A DNA stretch of 64,000 nt from Luteimonas sp. S4-F44 (GTDB lineage: Bacteria > Pseudomonadota > Gammaproteobacteria > Xanthomonadales > Xanthomonadaceae). The position numbers were made by a program, and so were the translations under genes. Each line of letters starts with the position of its first letter. Positions within the stretch are counted from its first letter, which is position 1. This document shows positions 25,790 through 35,580 of this stretch, piece by piece. The notes below the pieces were generated by a model. The model was not told the DNA's origin. It saw only the letters and a program-made list of their open reading frames with translations, and made no database searches. The DNA lies in assembly GCF_022637415.1 (NCBI RefSeq), contig NZ_CP093340.1:2976001-3040000 (forward strand), written 5' to 3'.

Positions 25790-27391
25790 ATGACCGTCTC
25801 CGCTTCGTCCGGCGCGCCCGTGCAGATCCGCCGCGCCCTGCTGTCCGTTTCCGACAAGACCGGCCTGCTCGACCTGGCCCGCGCGCTGGCCGCGCGCGAC
25901 GTCGAACTGCTGTCGACCGGCGGCACCGCGAAGGCGCTGCGCGAGGCGGGACTGGCGGTGCGCGACGTCAGCGACGTCACCGGCTTTCCCGAGATCATGG
26001 ACGGACGCGTCAAGACCCTGCACCCCAAGGTCCATGGTGGCCTGCTGGGACGCCGCGGTACCGATGACGCGGTGATGGCCGAGCACGGCATCGAGGCGAT
26101 CGACCTGCTGGTGCTCAACCTCTATCCGTTCGAGCGCGTGGCCTTTGCTGCGGATGCGAAGTTCGACGACATCGTCGAGAACATCGACATCGGCGGACCG
26201 GCAATGCTGCGCGCGGCCGCGAAGAACTTCGCGCACGTCGCGGTCGCAACCGACCCGGCGCAGTACGCCGCGCTGATCCAGGAGCTCGACGCCCACGACG
26301 GCGCGCTGTCGGCCGCGACCCGGTTCGCGCTGTCGGTCGCCGCGTTCAACCGCGTCGCCCAGTACGACGCACGTATCAGCGACGTGCTGTCGGCGATCGC
26401 CGAGCCGTCGGATGCCGGCGCGGCGCAGCGCGCGCCCTTCGGCGGCCAGAGCAACGGCAACTTCGTCAAGGTCATGGACCTGCGCTACGGCGAGAACCCG
26501 CACCAACAGGCCGCGTTCTACCGCGATCTGTATCCGGTGCCCGGCACGCTGGCGACCTTCACCCAATTGCAGGGCAAGGAACTGTCGTACAACAACATCG
26601 CCGACGCCGATGCCGCGTGGGAATGCGTGCGTCAGTTCGATGCACCGGCCTGCGTGATCGTCAAGCACGCCAATCCCTGCGGCGTCGCCGTCGGCGCGGC
26701 CTGCGGCGATGCCTACGAACTGGCCTACGCCACCGATCCGACCTCGGCCTTTGGCGGCATCATTGCGTTCAACCGCAAGCTCGATGCCGCGACGGCGAAG
26801 GTCATCCTCGATCGCCAGTTTGTCGAGGTGCTGATCGCGCCCGACTTCGATCCCGCCGCGCTCGACTACGCGACCAAGAAGGCCAACGTGCGCGTGCTGC
26901 GCATTCCGCACGGCGATGGCCGCAACAACACCGACGTCAAGCGCGTGGGCTCGGGCCTGCTGATGCAGACCGCCGACGTGCGCGAGGTGACCGCCGACGA
27001 ACTGAAGGTCGTGACCCAGCGCGCGCCCACCCAGGCGCAGTTGAGCGATCTGTTGTTCGCCTGGCGGGTGGCGAAGTTCGTGAAGTCCAATGCGATCGTC
27101 TACGCCAAGGACCAGCGCACGATCGGTGTCGGCGCCGGGCAGATGAGCCGGGTGTACTCGGCGCGCATCGCCGGCATCAAGGCGGGCGACGCCGGCCTGG
27201 TGGTCCCCGGATCGGTGATGGCCTCCGATGCCTTCTTCCCGTTCCGCGACGGTATCGACGCCGCGGCCGAGGCCGGCATCGCGGCGGTGATTCAGCCCGG
27301 CGGCTCGATGCGCGACAACGAAGTGATCGCCGCGGCCGACGAACACGGCATCGCGATGGTGTTCACGGGGGTGCGTCACTTCCGGCATTGA
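25790..27391 (+). CDS. purH: Bifunctional AICAR formyltransferase / IMP cyclohydrolase
   Basis: Last two steps of IMP synthesis. 533 residues. The N-terminal IMP cyclohydrolase (MGS-like) domain has [29 protein letters not shown] and [12 protein letters not shown]. The C-terminal formyltransferase has [15 protein letters not shown], the catalytic [22 protein letters not shown], and [31 protein letters not shown]. Together with purD, 1.3 kb away, it forms a purine locus. The first base of a 63-bp structured repeat is the last base of its stop codon. Confidence 0.96.
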   Translation: MTVSASSGAPVQIRRALLSVSDKTGLLDLARALAARDVELLSTGGTAKALREAGLAVRDVSDVTGFPEIMDGRVKTLHPKVHGGLLGRRGTDDAVMAEHGIEAIDLLVLNLYPFERVAFAADAKFDDIVENIDIGGPAMLRAAAKNFAHVAVATDPAQYAALIQELDAHDGALSAATRFALSVAAFNRVAQYDARISDVLSAIAEPSDAGAAQRAPFGGQSNGNFVKVMDLRYGENPHQQAAFYRDLYPVPGTLATFTQLQGKELSYNNIADADAAWECVRQFDAPACVIVKHANPCGVAVGAACGDAYELAYATDPTSAFGGIIAFNRKLDAATAKVILDRQFVEVLIAPDFDPAALDYATKKANVRVLRIPHGDGRNNTDVKRVGSGLLMQTADVREVTADELKVVTQRAPTQAQLSDLLFAWRVAKFVKSNAIVYAKDQRTIGVGAGQMSRVYSARIAGIKAGDAGLVVPGSVMASDAFFPFRDGIDAAAEAGIAAVIQPGGSMRDNEVIAAADEHGIAMVFTGVRHFRH

Positions 27392-27453
27392 TGCCAGCGG
27401 GGCTGGCATCAATCCCAAGGTTCGCTTCGCAAACCTCGGGCCCCGGCCAGCGG
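27391..27453. repeat. 63-bp structured repeat, copy 1
   Basis: Identical to 27558-27620 in direct orientation. It begins with a palindrome (ATGCCAGC, GGG, GCTGGCAT) and has a second imperfect stem around CCCAAGGTT...AACCTCGGG. Downstream are a perfect stem, ATCCGCGCC/GGCGCGGAT (27467-27487), and GCCCCC/GGGGGC (27489-27507). The stems could end purH transcription. Confidence 0.85.
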
Positions 27454-27557
27454 CGTCCACACCCCCATCCGCGCCGTTGGCGCGGATCGCCCCCTGACTC
27501 AGGGGGCTGGCGTCTCCTTGCGCATGTGCGCTCGACCGACGTTGCATGCCGACGCCG

Positions 27558-27620
27558 ATGCCAGCGGGGCTGGCATCAATCCCAAGGTTCGCTTCGCAAA
27601 CCTCGGGCCCCGGCCAGCGG
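27558..27620. repeat. 63-bp structured repeat, copy 2
   Basis: Exact second copy. It too is followed by a G+C hairpin, here 12 bp perfect: CCCCTCCGCGCC (27628-27639) and GGCGCGGAGGGG (27643-27654), with a short loop and a CTTTC tail. This layout is that of a REP/BIME-like extragenic element. It lies upstream of the lipoprotein gene. Confidence 0.85.
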
Positions 27621-27728
27621 CTTCCCGCCCCTCCGCGCCGAGGGCGCGGAGGGGGGGCTTTCGAGCGCTCACTCCGGCCTAGCGGCACGCGCGCTATGGT
27701 CCGCGCCAGTCCGCTCATGGAGGTTGCG

Positions 27729-28613
27729 ATGGCGCGTGCGTCCTGGTGTTGCGTTGCGACGAAGCTCGGCTGGCCGACCTCGTTGGCAGCGGCGCTGTCC
27801 TTGTCCGCCTGTGGGCAAGCGCAGCCACCGGCCGCCGCCGCGCTGCCGACGACGACCGTCGAGGCGGTGACCACGCCGACACGTGAGCCGACCAGCGCCG
27901 ACGACATGGCGGCCGATCAAGACGAACCGGCCGGCCTGCCTGGCGGCTGGGTCCGCGACTATTTCGTGACCCAGTACGGCGAGCTCGCGCAACTCATCGG
28001 CACCTGGCCGGGCGCCCCGATCGCCCCGGGTCTGGGTGCGGACCCGGCCGAGCGCGAGGTCTGCGCCCGCGCTGCGGTCGGCAGCGCCGACGCGCCCGCC
28101 GAACTGGTCGCGGTCTGCGGCATCCCCGACGGTGCCGGCCATGTCACCAGTGCGCTGGTCGACCTCTTCCTGCTCGAAGCCGGCGATGGCCTCGCCGTGG
28201 CGGCGGCCCGGCAGCATCTGACCGACTACGGCAGCAGCGGCGACGTTGCCGACGTGCGCGTGCAGCGCTTCGGTGCGGCGTTGTATGGCGTGGTGATCGA
28301 GGACGGGTTCACCGGCCAAGGCATCACGGTCGGCGCCCGCAGCCTCCTGCTGCCGCACGCAGGCGGTTTCCGCGAGGCGGCCACGGTGCGCAGCAGCCTC
28401 GAGCATGACCAGGCGCCGGAAGACGCGCTCGATCTCGCCTTCGACCTGACGGTCGACGATCGCGATCGTCAGGCCCCCGCCTGGCCGCTGGTCGTCCGCG
28501 AACACGGCCAGGCCTGCGGCCGGCACGTGGACCGCGAGTACCGGTTGGCGTTCGACCCGGCCACCGGCACCTGGCCCATCCCCGCGGCATTGCAGCGCGA
28601 CCGCTGCGACTGA
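27729..28613 (+). CDS. Lipoprotein of unknown function
   Basis: 294 residues from ATG 27729 (27717 possible). The signal ends in lipobox LSAC (LAAALSLSACGQAQPP). A low-complexity Pro/Thr linker leads to an unrecognised globular part with GGWVRDYFVTQYGELAQLIG, the pair VCARAAVG/LVAVCGIP, and a C-terminal beta-rich region. It may be anchored in the outer membrane. It lies between the purH repeat region and purD but has no apparent purine role. Confidence 0.75.
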   Translation: MARASWCCVATKLGWPTSLAAALSLSACGQAQPPAAAALPTTTVEAVTTPTREPTSADDMAADQDEPAGLPGGWVRDYFVTQYGELAQLIGTWPGAPIAPGLGADPAEREVCARAAVGSADAPAELVAVCGIPDGAGHVTSALVDLFLLEAGDGLAVAAARQHLTDYGSSGDVADVRVQRFGAALYGVVIEDGFTGQGITVGARSLLLPHAGGFREAATVRSSLEHDQAPEDALDLAFDLTVDDRDRQAPAWPLVVREHGQACGRHVDREYRLAFDPATGTWPIPAALQRDRCD

Positions 28614-28687
28614 GCGCGAGACAGCGCCACCGCGCGCGCTGCGCAGGGCCGATAGACTAGTCGCCCCTCCGCTTCTCTCGGCTACGC

Positions 28688-29980
28688 ATGAAGAAGGTTC
28701 TGGTCATCGGTTCGGGCGGCCGCGAGCACGCGCTGGCCTGGAAGCTCGCGCAGTCGCCGCAGGTCGGCGAAGTGCTGGTCGCCCCGGGCAATGCAGGCAC
28801 CGCGCACGAGGCCGGCTGTCGCAACGTCGATGTCGCCGCCACTGATCTCGATGGGTTGCTGGCGCTGGCCCGCGACGAGGGCGTGGCCTTCACCGTCGTC
28901 GGGCCCGAGGCACCGCTGGTCGCCGGCGTCGTCGACCGGTTCTGCGCCGCGGACCTGCGCATCTTCGGACCGACCGCCGCGGCCGCGCAGCTCGAGGGCA
29001 GCAAGGCCTTCGCGAAGGACTTCCTGGCCCGCCACGGCATCCCGACCGCCGCCTATGCGGTGTTCACCGAAGCCGATACCGCGATCGAGTACGTGCGCCA
29101 ACACGGTGCGCCGATCGTCGTCAAGGCCGATGGCCTGGCCGCCGGCAAGGGCGTCATCGTCGCCGCCACGCTGGACGAGGCGGAAGCGGCGATCCACGAC
29201 ATGCTCTCGGGCAACGCCTTCGGCAGCGCCGGCGCGCGTGTGGTGATCGAAGAGTTCCTCGACGGCGAGGAAGCGAGCTTCATTTCGATGGTCGATGGCC
29301 GGACCGCGCTGCCGATGGCGACCAGCCAGGACCACAAGCGCGTGGGCGACGGCGACACCGGCCCCAACACCGGCGGCATGGGCGCCTACTCGCCGGCCCC
29401 GGTGGTCACCCCGGAGGTGCATGCGCGGATCATGCGCGAGGTCGTGGAACCGACCGTGCGCGGTATGGCCGCCGACGGCGCGCCGTTCACCGGCTTTCTC
29501 TACGCCGGGCTGATGATCGATGCCTCCGGCGCGCCGAAGGTCATCGAGTTCAATGTCCGCTTCGGCGACCCGGAAACGCAGCCGGTGATGATGCGGCTGA
29601 CCTCGGATTTCGCTGCACTCATCGAGGCCGCGATCGACGGTGCGCTCGATGGCGTGCAGGCGCAGTGGGACCCGCGCCCGGCGCTGGGCGTGGTCATGGC
29701 CGCCGAGCATTATCCCGACACGCCGCGCACGGGCGATGCGATCAACACCTGGGACACGCCGCCGCTGCCCGACACCAAGGTCTTCCATGCCGGCACCCGG
29801 CTCGACGCGCATGGCCAGGCGGTGACCGCGGGCGGGCGCGTGCTGTGCGTCGTGGCGCTCGGTGAGTCTGTGGCCGATGCCCAGCACCGCGCCTACGGCG
29901 AGATCGCCGGCATTTCCTGGCCGGGCGAGTTCCATCGCAAGGACATTGGCTGGCGCGCGATCGAACGCGAGCGCAGCTGA
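28688..29980 (+). CDS. purD: Phosphoribosylamine--glycine ligase
   Basis: Second step of purine synthesis: glycine plus phosphoribosylamine to GAR, using ATP. 430 residues with the ATP-grasp fold. Signatures: VLVIGSGGREHALAWKLAQS at the start, VVGPEAPLVAGVVD, KADGLAAGKGVIVA, and TGGMGAYSPAPVVTPE. The FNVRFGDPETQPV metal region is complete. A likely -10 (GATAGACT) lies just upstream. Confidence 0.95.
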   Translation: MKKVLVIGSGGREHALAWKLAQSPQVGEVLVAPGNAGTAHEAGCRNVDVAATDLDGLLALARDEGVAFTVVGPEAPLVAGVVDRFCAADLRIFGPTAAAAQLEGSKAFAKDFLARHGIPTAAYAVFTEADTAIEYVRQHGAPIVVKADGLAAGKGVIVAATLDEAEAAIHDMLSGNAFGSAGARVVIEEFLDGEEASFISMVDGRTALPMATSQDHKRVGDGDTGPNTGGMGAYSPAPVVTPEVHARIMREVVEPTVRGMAADGAPFTGFLYAGLMIDASGAPKVIEFNVRFGDPETQPVMMRLTSDFAALIEAAIDGALDGVQAQWDPRPALGVVMAAEHYPDTPRTGDAINTWDTPPLPDTKVFHAGTRLDAHGQAVTAGGRVLCVVALGESVADAQHRAYGEIAGISWPGEFHRKDIGWRAIERERS

Positions 29981-30023
29981 GGCCGGACCGCGCAGCCCCC
30001 GCACGACCGTCCCGCGTCCCCGC

Positions 30024-32234
30024 ATGCCATCCCCGATCAACGAGCGCCTGACTCGGCTGTGGGCCCACGAGAAGGCCAGCACCGCGCTGCGCGTGTCGAT
30101 CGCATTCGGCGGCGCGATGGCGCTGTGCTGGCAGTTCCAGAAGTTGGCCGCATTGCCGGCGGTGTTCCTGGGCATCATCGCCAGTGCGATGGCCGAGACC
30201 GACGACAACGGCTTCGGCCGGTTCAAGGCGGTCGTGCTGTCGCTGCTGTGCTTCGGCGCCGCTGCCGGCGCGGTCACGTTGTTGTTTCCCTACCCGCTGG
30301 CCTTCATCGCCTGCCTGGCGGCCACGACGTTCGCGCTGACCCTGCTCGGCGCGCTCGGCGAACGTTACGCCTCGATCGCCCAGGGCACGGTGGCGCTGAT
30401 GCTGTATGCCGCAATCGGCATCGACCAGCACGGCGCCGGCGACGCCGATGCGGCCTGGCGCGGCGCGGGCCAATTGCTCGCCGGCGCCGCCTGGTACGGC
30501 GCGCTGTCGATCCTGTGGACGATCCTGTTCGCCAACCGCCCGGTCCGCGAGCGGCTGGCCCGCCTGTTCACCGAACTGGGCCGCTACCTGCAGTTGAAGG
30601 CAGCGCTGTTCGAACCGATCCGCGATCGCGATCTGCACGCCCGCCGGCTCGCACTCTCGGAGCAGAATGCGCGCGTGGTCGCCGCACTGGAGGCGACCAA
30701 GAACGCGATCATCAGCCGCTTCGGCCGCTCCGGCCGCCCGGGCGTGCAATCGGGGCTGTACTTCCGCCTGTATTACATGGCGCAGGAATTCCACGAGCGC
30801 GCCAGTTCGTCCCACTATCCCTATGAAGCGCTGGCCGAGGCGTTCTTCCACAGCGACGTGCTCTACCGCGGCCAACGGCTGATCGAACTCCAGGGCCGCG
30901 CCTGCCGCGCACTCGGCGAGGCGATCCGCCTGCGCCGTCCGTTCGAATACGGCGCCGGCACGCGCCAGGCCATGGTCGACCTGCGCCAATCGCTCGACCA
31001 CCTGCACGCGCGCGGTGACGGTCGGCAGACCCGACTGCTCGCCTCGCTCGAATCCTTGGTGCGCAATCTGCAGGCGATCGACCGCCGGCTGGCCGAGGAC
31101 ACCCTGTCGGACGCGCCGCTGGATGGGATGGACACCCGGCTGCGTGACGCCTCGCCGCACACCCTGCGCGAGATGGCCACGCGCCTGGGGCGCCAGCTGA
31201 GCCCGACCTCGGTGCTGTTCCGCCACGGCCTGCGCATGGCGATCGCCCTGTGTGCCGGCTACGCGGTCATGCATGCGATCGGCGCACGCAACGGCTTCTG
31301 GATTCTGCTGACCATCGCCTTCGTCTGCAGACCGAGCTTCGGTGCGACGCGCCGGCGCCTGGCGCAGCGCATCGCCGGCACCTTGATCGGCCTGACCGCC
31401 ACCTGGGCGTTGATGCAGTTGTTCGTCGGCGTGGAGGTCCAGTTGCTGCTGGCGCTGTTGGCCGCGGTGGTGTTCTTCGTCAGCCGGACCGATCGCTACG
31501 CGCTCGCGACCGCGGCGATCACGGTGATGGCGCTACTGTGTTTCAACCTGATCGGCGACGGCTTCGTGCTGATCTGGCCACGCCTGCTCGACACGCTGAT
31601 CGGCTGCGCGATCGCCGCGGCCGCCTCGTTCCTGATTCTGCCCGACTGGCGCGGACGGCAGCTGCACCTGGTCATGGCCGGGGTCGTCGATGCCCACGCG
31701 CGCTACCTGGGCGAGGTCCTGGAGCAGTACCGCAGCGGCATGCGCGACGACCTGCCCTACCGGGTCGCCCGGCGCGACATGCACAACGCCGAGGCGGCGC
31801 TGTCGGTGGCCCTGTCCAACCGGCTGCGCGAGCCCGGCCGTTACCGGCGCGACCTCGATGCGGCCTTCCGGTTCCTCGCCGTGTCCAATACCGCGCTCGG
31901 CTATCTGTCGGGGCTGGGCGCGCATCGCGGCACGCTGGACGGCGAGGCCGACGAGGCCGACGAGGCGGTGTTCGCGGCCGGCGCGCATCTGCAGCGCGCG
32001 CTGGCGCAGATCGCGGCCGCGCTATCGGCGCGTCATGCGCCTCCGGTCGTCGACGCGGCCGTGGAGACCGCGATGGCCGAGGCGCTCGAGCGCGCCGGCG
32101 ATGCCACGGACGATCCGCGGCGACGGCTGCTGGGCACCCAGCTGGCCTTGCTGCTGCGCCTGCTGCCGGATCTGCGCACGGCTGCCGAGGCCGCTGGCGC
32201 GCCGGCGGCCGCGACACACACGCCGACCCGATGA
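30024..32234 (+). CDS. yccS: YccS/FUSC-type inner-membrane transporter
   Basis: 736 residues from ATG 30024. Two blocks of membrane helices (about 20-170, with PAVFLGIIASAMAETDDNGFGR; and about 405-540, with NGFWILLTIAFVCRPSFGATRRRLAQRIAGTL) are separated by a helical cytoplasmic region. The FUSC domain motif GFWILLT...RPSFGAT marks the YccS/YhfK/aromatic-exporter superfamily. Substrate unknown; export of aromatic or toxic acids is a family-level guess. The thioesterase gene follows closely. Confidence 0.85.
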   Translation: MPSPINERLTRLWAHEKASTALRVSIAFGGAMALCWQFQKLAALPAVFLGIIASAMAETDDNGFGRFKAVVLSLLCFGAAAGAVTLLFPYPLAFIACLAATTFALTLLGALGERYASIAQGTVALMLYAAIGIDQHGAGDADAAWRGAGQLLAGAAWYGALSILWTILFANRPVRERLARLFTELGRYLQLKAALFEPIRDRDLHARRLALSEQNARVVAALEATKNAIISRFGRSGRPGVQSGLYFRLYYMAQEFHERASSSHYPYEALAEAFFHSDVLYRGQRLIELQGRACRALGEAIRLRRPFEYGAGTRQAMVDLRQSLDHLHARGDGRQTRLLASLESLVRNLQAIDRRLAEDTLSDAPLDGMDTRLRDASPHTLREMATRLGRQLSPTSVLFRHGLRMAIALCAGYAVMHAIGARNGFWILLTIAFVCRPSFGATRRRLAQRIAGTLIGLTATWALMQLFVGVEVQLLLALLAAVVFFVSRTDRYALATAAITVMALLCFNLIGDGFVLIWPRLLDTLIGCAIAAAASFLILPDWRGRQLHLVMAGVVDAHARYLGEVLEQYRSGMRDDLPYRVARRDMHNAEAALSVALSNRLREPGRYRRDLDAAFRFLAVSNTALGYLSGLGAHRGTLDGEADEADEAVFAAGAHLQRALAQIAAALSARHAPPVVDAAVETAMAEALERAGDATDDPRRRLLGTQLALLLRLLPDLRTAAEAAGAPAAATHTPTR

Positions 32235-32286
32235 CGGCCGCCACCGCGCGTGCCATCCTCCAGGCCGCTCCCACCAGGCCCGCCGC

Positions 32287-32781
32287 ATGATCCCAGGCAA
32301 TGCGCAATTGACGATGTCGGTGCTGATGACGCCGGACATGGCGAATTTCTCGGGCAACGTGCACGGGGGTGCCTTGCTCAAATGGCTCGACGAGGTGGCC
32401 TATGCCTGCGCCAGTCGCTACGCCGGGCGCTATGTGGTCACGCTGTCGGTCGACCAGGTGACGTTCCGCGAACCGGTCTATGTCGGCGAGCTGGTGACGT
32501 TTCTGGCCTCGGTCAACTACACCGGCCGCACGTCAATGGAAGTGGGCATCAAGATCATCGCCGAGAACATCCAGGCCCGCTCGGTCCGCCACACCAACAG
32601 TTGCTTCTTTACGATGGTCGCGGTCGACGCCGACGGGCGTCCGGTGCAGGTCCCACCGCGCGAGCCGGCCACCGCCGAAGAGCGCCGGCGCTTCGAGCAG
32701 GGCCGGCAGCGGCGCCAGATCCGCCAGGAACTGGAGGAACGCTACCGGGCGGTCCGCGGCGCGAGCGATGCGACGCCGTGA
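32287..32781 (+). CDS. YciA-type acyl-CoA thioesterase
   Basis: 164-residue hotdog-fold enzyme hydrolysing acyl-CoA. Motifs: MTPDMANFSGNVHGGALLKWLDEVAYACASRYA with the catalytic Asn/His/Gly and Asp region, VDQVTFREPVYVGELV, and YTGRTSMEVGIKI. The C-terminal 30 residues are charged and helical (RRFEQGRQRRQIRQELEERY), longer than in E. coli YciA. It follows the FUSC gene by about 50 bp on the same strand. Confidence 0.9.
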   Translation: MIPGNAQLTMSVLMTPDMANFSGNVHGGALLKWLDEVAYACASRYAGRYVVTLSVDQVTFREPVYVGELVTFLASVNYTGRTSMEVGIKIIAENIQARSVRHTNSCFFTMVAVDADGRPVQVPPREPATAEERRRFEQGRQRRQIRQELEERYRAVRGASDATP

Positions 32782-32870
32782 TCGCGTCACGCCAACGCGC
32801 GCCATGACGCGGCCCGACCGGGCCGCAATGCCGACCTGCTAGGCTCCGCGCAGTCCGCCCAGGAGCCGCC

Positions 32871-34832
32871 ATGTCAGGCCAGTCCCAGTTCGCCCTGCTG
32901 CGGCAGCGGCGCTTCCTGCCCTACTTCACGGTCCAGGCGCTCGGCGCCTTCAACGACAACGTCTACCGGCAGTCGGTGATCGCGCTGCTGTTCTTCCTCG
33001 GCGTCGGCACCGCGGAGCGCACGCTCTACACCAATCTCGCGCCGGCGCTGTTCATCCTGCCCTACTTCCTGTTCTCGGCGATCGCCGGCCAGATCGCCGA
33101 GAAGCTCGAGAAGCAGAAGCTGATCGTGATCACGACCGCGATGGAAATCGCGATCATGGCGCTGGCGGCCGTGGGCTTTCTGCTGCAGAGCATGCCGGTG
33201 CTGCTGGTCGCGCTGTTTCTGACCGGTACCCAGTCGACCCTGTTCGGCCCGGTGAAGTATTCGATCCTGCCCTCGGTGCTGCGGCCCGAAGAGCTTACCG
33301 GCGGCAACGGCCTGGTCGAGATGGGCACGTCGATCTCGATCCTGGCCGGCATGATCTACGGCGGCCTGGTGTTCAAGCTTGCCGGCAGCCACGGCCCCGA
33401 AGCCGCTGCGGCCTCGGTGGTTGCACTGGCGGTCGCCGGCAACCTGGTCGCACGGCTGATCCCGAAGGTGGACGCTGGCGCGCCGACGTTGAAGATCAAC
33501 TGGAATCCGATCCCCGAATCGCGGGCGGTGATGCGCTTGGCCCGGCGCCAGCTGGCGGTGCGTAACGCGATCCTGGGCGTGTCCTGGTTCTGGTTCGTCG
33601 GCACGGTGCTGACAGCGCAGTTGCCGACCTATGCCGAGGTCTATCTGGGCGGCGTGGTCAACGACACCGCGCTGTACATCTTCGCGCTGGCGCTGTTCTC
33701 GGTCGGCGTGGGCGCCGGCTCGCTGCTGTGCGAAAAGCTGTCCGGACGCATCGTCGAAATCGGCCTGGTGCCGGTCGGCGCATTCGGCATCAGCGTGATG
33801 TTGCTCGACCTGTATTTCGCCCGGCCGGGCCTGCCGCCGCAGACCGGCCTGACGATCGCGGCCTTCCTCGACGGTCCCGGCGGCTGGCGCATCGTCGCCG
33901 ACCTGGTCGGGGTGGGCCTGTTTACCGGCATCTTCGTCGTGCCGCTGTTCGCGCTGATCCAGAGCCGCACGCCCCGTTCGGAGCTGTCGCGGGTGATCGC
34001 CGGGCTCAACATCCAGAACTCGCTGTTTATCGTCGCCGCGGCGGTGATCGGCGTGCTGGTGCAGCGCGAGTCGCTGTCGCTGGGTGGCCTGACGCTGCCG
34101 TTGCCGGGCCTGACGGTGCCGCAGATGTTCCTGGCCCTGGCGATCGCCAATCTGCTGGTGGCGATCTGGATCTTCACGATCGTGCCCGAGTTCCTGATGC
34201 GTCTGGCCAGCATGCTGCTGGTCCGCACGCTCTACCGGCTGCGCGAGCGCGACGTCGATCCGGCGATCCCGGCAGACGGCGCGGCATTGATCGTCTGCAA
34301 CCATGTCAGCTACATGGACGCGCTGATCCTGTCGGCGACGATCCCGCGGCCGGTGCGGTTCGTGATGGACCACCGGATCTTCGCGATCCCCGGGCTGCGC
34401 TGGATCTTCCGGCACGCCAAGGCGATCCCGATCGCCGGTGCCAAGGACGACCCGGCGCTGATGCAGCGCGCGTTCGACGCCATCGATGCCGCCCTGGCGG
34501 AAGGCGAACTGGTCGGCATCTTCCCCGAGGGCCGGCTGACGAGCGATGGCGAAATCGCCACCTTCCGCACGGGCGTGGAGCGCATCCTGGCGCGCGCCCA
34601 GGCGCGCGGCCAGCGGGTGCCGGTGATCGCACTGGCGCTGCGTGGCATGTGGACCAGCATGTGGAGCCGGCACCATGCCCAGGCCGACGGCCGGTTTGCC
34701 CGCATGCGTGTGCCGCGGCGCCTGCGCGCCCGCATCGAGGTCGTCGCCGCGCCGCGGATCGAAGCGTCGGCCGATCTCACCGCACCGATGCTCGAAGCCG
34801 AGGTCCGGGCGCTGCGTGGCGATGCCGCCTGA
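32871..34832 (+). CDS. LplT-like MFS transporter fused to a PlsC-type acyltransferase
   Basis: 653 residues. The first 420 or so are a 12-helix MFS transporter like LplT (FLPYFTVQALGAFNDNVYRQS, TGTQSTLFGPVKYSILPSVL). The C-terminal 210 residues are a PlsC-type acyltransferase with CNHVSYMDALIL (NHxxxxD), FVMDHRIF and the FPEGRLTSDGEI block. In E. coli, lysophospholipid flipping (LplT) and re-acylation (Aas) are separate, and Aas also has an acyl-ACP synthetase domain that is missing here. Role inferred: taking up and re-acylating lysophospholipids. Confidence 0.88.
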   Translation: MSGQSQFALLRQRRFLPYFTVQALGAFNDNVYRQSVIALLFFLGVGTAERTLYTNLAPALFILPYFLFSAIAGQIAEKLEKQKLIVITTAMEIAIMALAAVGFLLQSMPVLLVALFLTGTQSTLFGPVKYSILPSVLRPEELTGGNGLVEMGTSISILAGMIYGGLVFKLAGSHGPEAAAASVVALAVAGNLVARLIPKVDAGAPTLKINWNPIPESRAVMRLARRQLAVRNAILGVSWFWFVGTVLTAQLPTYAEVYLGGVVNDTALYIFALALFSVGVGAGSLLCEKLSGRIVEIGLVPVGAFGISVMLLDLYFARPGLPPQTGLTIAAFLDGPGGWRIVADLVGVGLFTGIFVVPLFALIQSRTPRSELSRVIAGLNIQNSLFIVAAAVIGVLVQRESLSLGGLTLPLPGLTVPQMFLALAIANLLVAIWIFTIVPEFLMRLASMLLVRTLYRLRERDVDPAIPADGAALIVCNHVSYMDALILSATIPRPVRFVMDHRIFAIPGLRWIFRHAKAIPIAGAKDDPALMQRAFDAIDAALAEGELVGIFPEGRLTSDGEIATFRTGVERILARAQARGQRVPVIALALRGMWTSMWSRHHAQADGRFARMRVPRRLRARIEVVAAPRIEASADLTAPMLEAEVRALRGDAA

Positions 34833-35193
34833 GCGCGTCGCCCTCTGCCCGCCGGTGCCGGGCTCGGGTACGCTTGCGTCCGTTCAGGTCCGCTCACGCT
34901 GCCGGCCGGTCGTCGTCTCGGGGAGTCGCATGCCAATCCAGCCCACGCCATCGACGCCAGTGCCGAACAGGCGAGCGGGTGGCGCACCATCGATTCCTGC
35001 CTCAAGCCGGCCCTCGCTCGCTGCCGTGTTCAACGGCCGGCGTGCCGGATGGCGCGTCAACAGCGCCTGCATGCTGTCGATGACAGTGACCACCGCCCGG
35101 CGTCCACATCTCCACGACGCCGTCTCCACCTAGGCTGCACGCGTTGTCCCGAATCCGAGCATTCCGTCACACCCTTTCCAGGAGAGCACCACC
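34833..35193. other. 361-bp region, possible 67-residue ORF
   Basis: No convincing gene. A frame from ATG 34930 to 35133 (67 residues) has a good Shine-Dalgarno (GGGGAG) but a low-complexity, unrecognised product (MPIQPTPSTPVPNRRAGG). Upstream bases of the CD225-like gene lie at the right end (CAGGAGAG before ATG 35194). Confidence 0.35.
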
Positions 35194-35580
35194 ATGAGCA
35201 CCATCCCGCCGCCCCCGCCGCCGCCGAACCCGTACGACGCCCCCGGCACGCCGCTGCCTGGCACGCCGATCGCGCCGGGCACGGTGCCCAACCACCTGGC
35301 ATGGTCGATCATCGCCACCGTACTCTCGCTGTGCCTGTGCTGCATCGTCGGCACGATCCCGGGCATCGTCGCGATCGTCTTCTCGGCCAAGGTCAACACG
35401 CTGCTGGGCCAGGGCGATCTGGCGGGTGCGCAGCGCGCGTCCAACACCGCCAAGACCTGGTGCTGGGTCACCACGGGCCTGTGCATCATCGGCCTGCTGT
35501 GGACGATCTACTCGCTGACGCTGGGCGGCGGCATGGAGCAGTACCAGATGATCTTCGACCAGATCCAGAGCGATATCTGA
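35194..35580 (+). CDS. CD225/dispanin-like membrane protein
   Basis: 128 residues. A proline-rich cytoplasmic N-terminus (MSTIPPPPPPPNPYDAPGTP) is followed by two hydrophobic segments. The first (LAWSIIATVLSLCLCCIVGTIPGIVAIVFS) has the cysteine pair and the IPGIVAIVFSAKVN connector typical of CD225/dispanins, and an amphipathic loop (GDLAGAQRASNTAKTW) precedes the second. The role of bacterial members is unknown. Its stop overlaps the start of the DUF2752 gene (TGATG). Confidence 0.85.
   Translation: MSTIPPPPPPPNPYDAPGTPLPGTPIAPGTVPNHLAWSIIATVLSLCLCCIVGTIPGIVAIVFSAKVNTLLGQGDLAGAQRASNTAKTWCWVTTGLCIIGLLWTIYSLTLGGGMEQYQMIFDQIQSDI

Noticed and set aside
25747..25790. Purine riboswitch or PurR operator upstream of purH
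   Set aside because: No conserved aptamer cores or 16-bp PurR palindrome; only the fis hairpin and a -10 box are visible.
32874..34676. Minus-strand 600-codon frame opposite the LplT fusion
   Set aside because: No domain; glutamine/histidine/arginine-rich composition typical of antisense to membrane protein genes.
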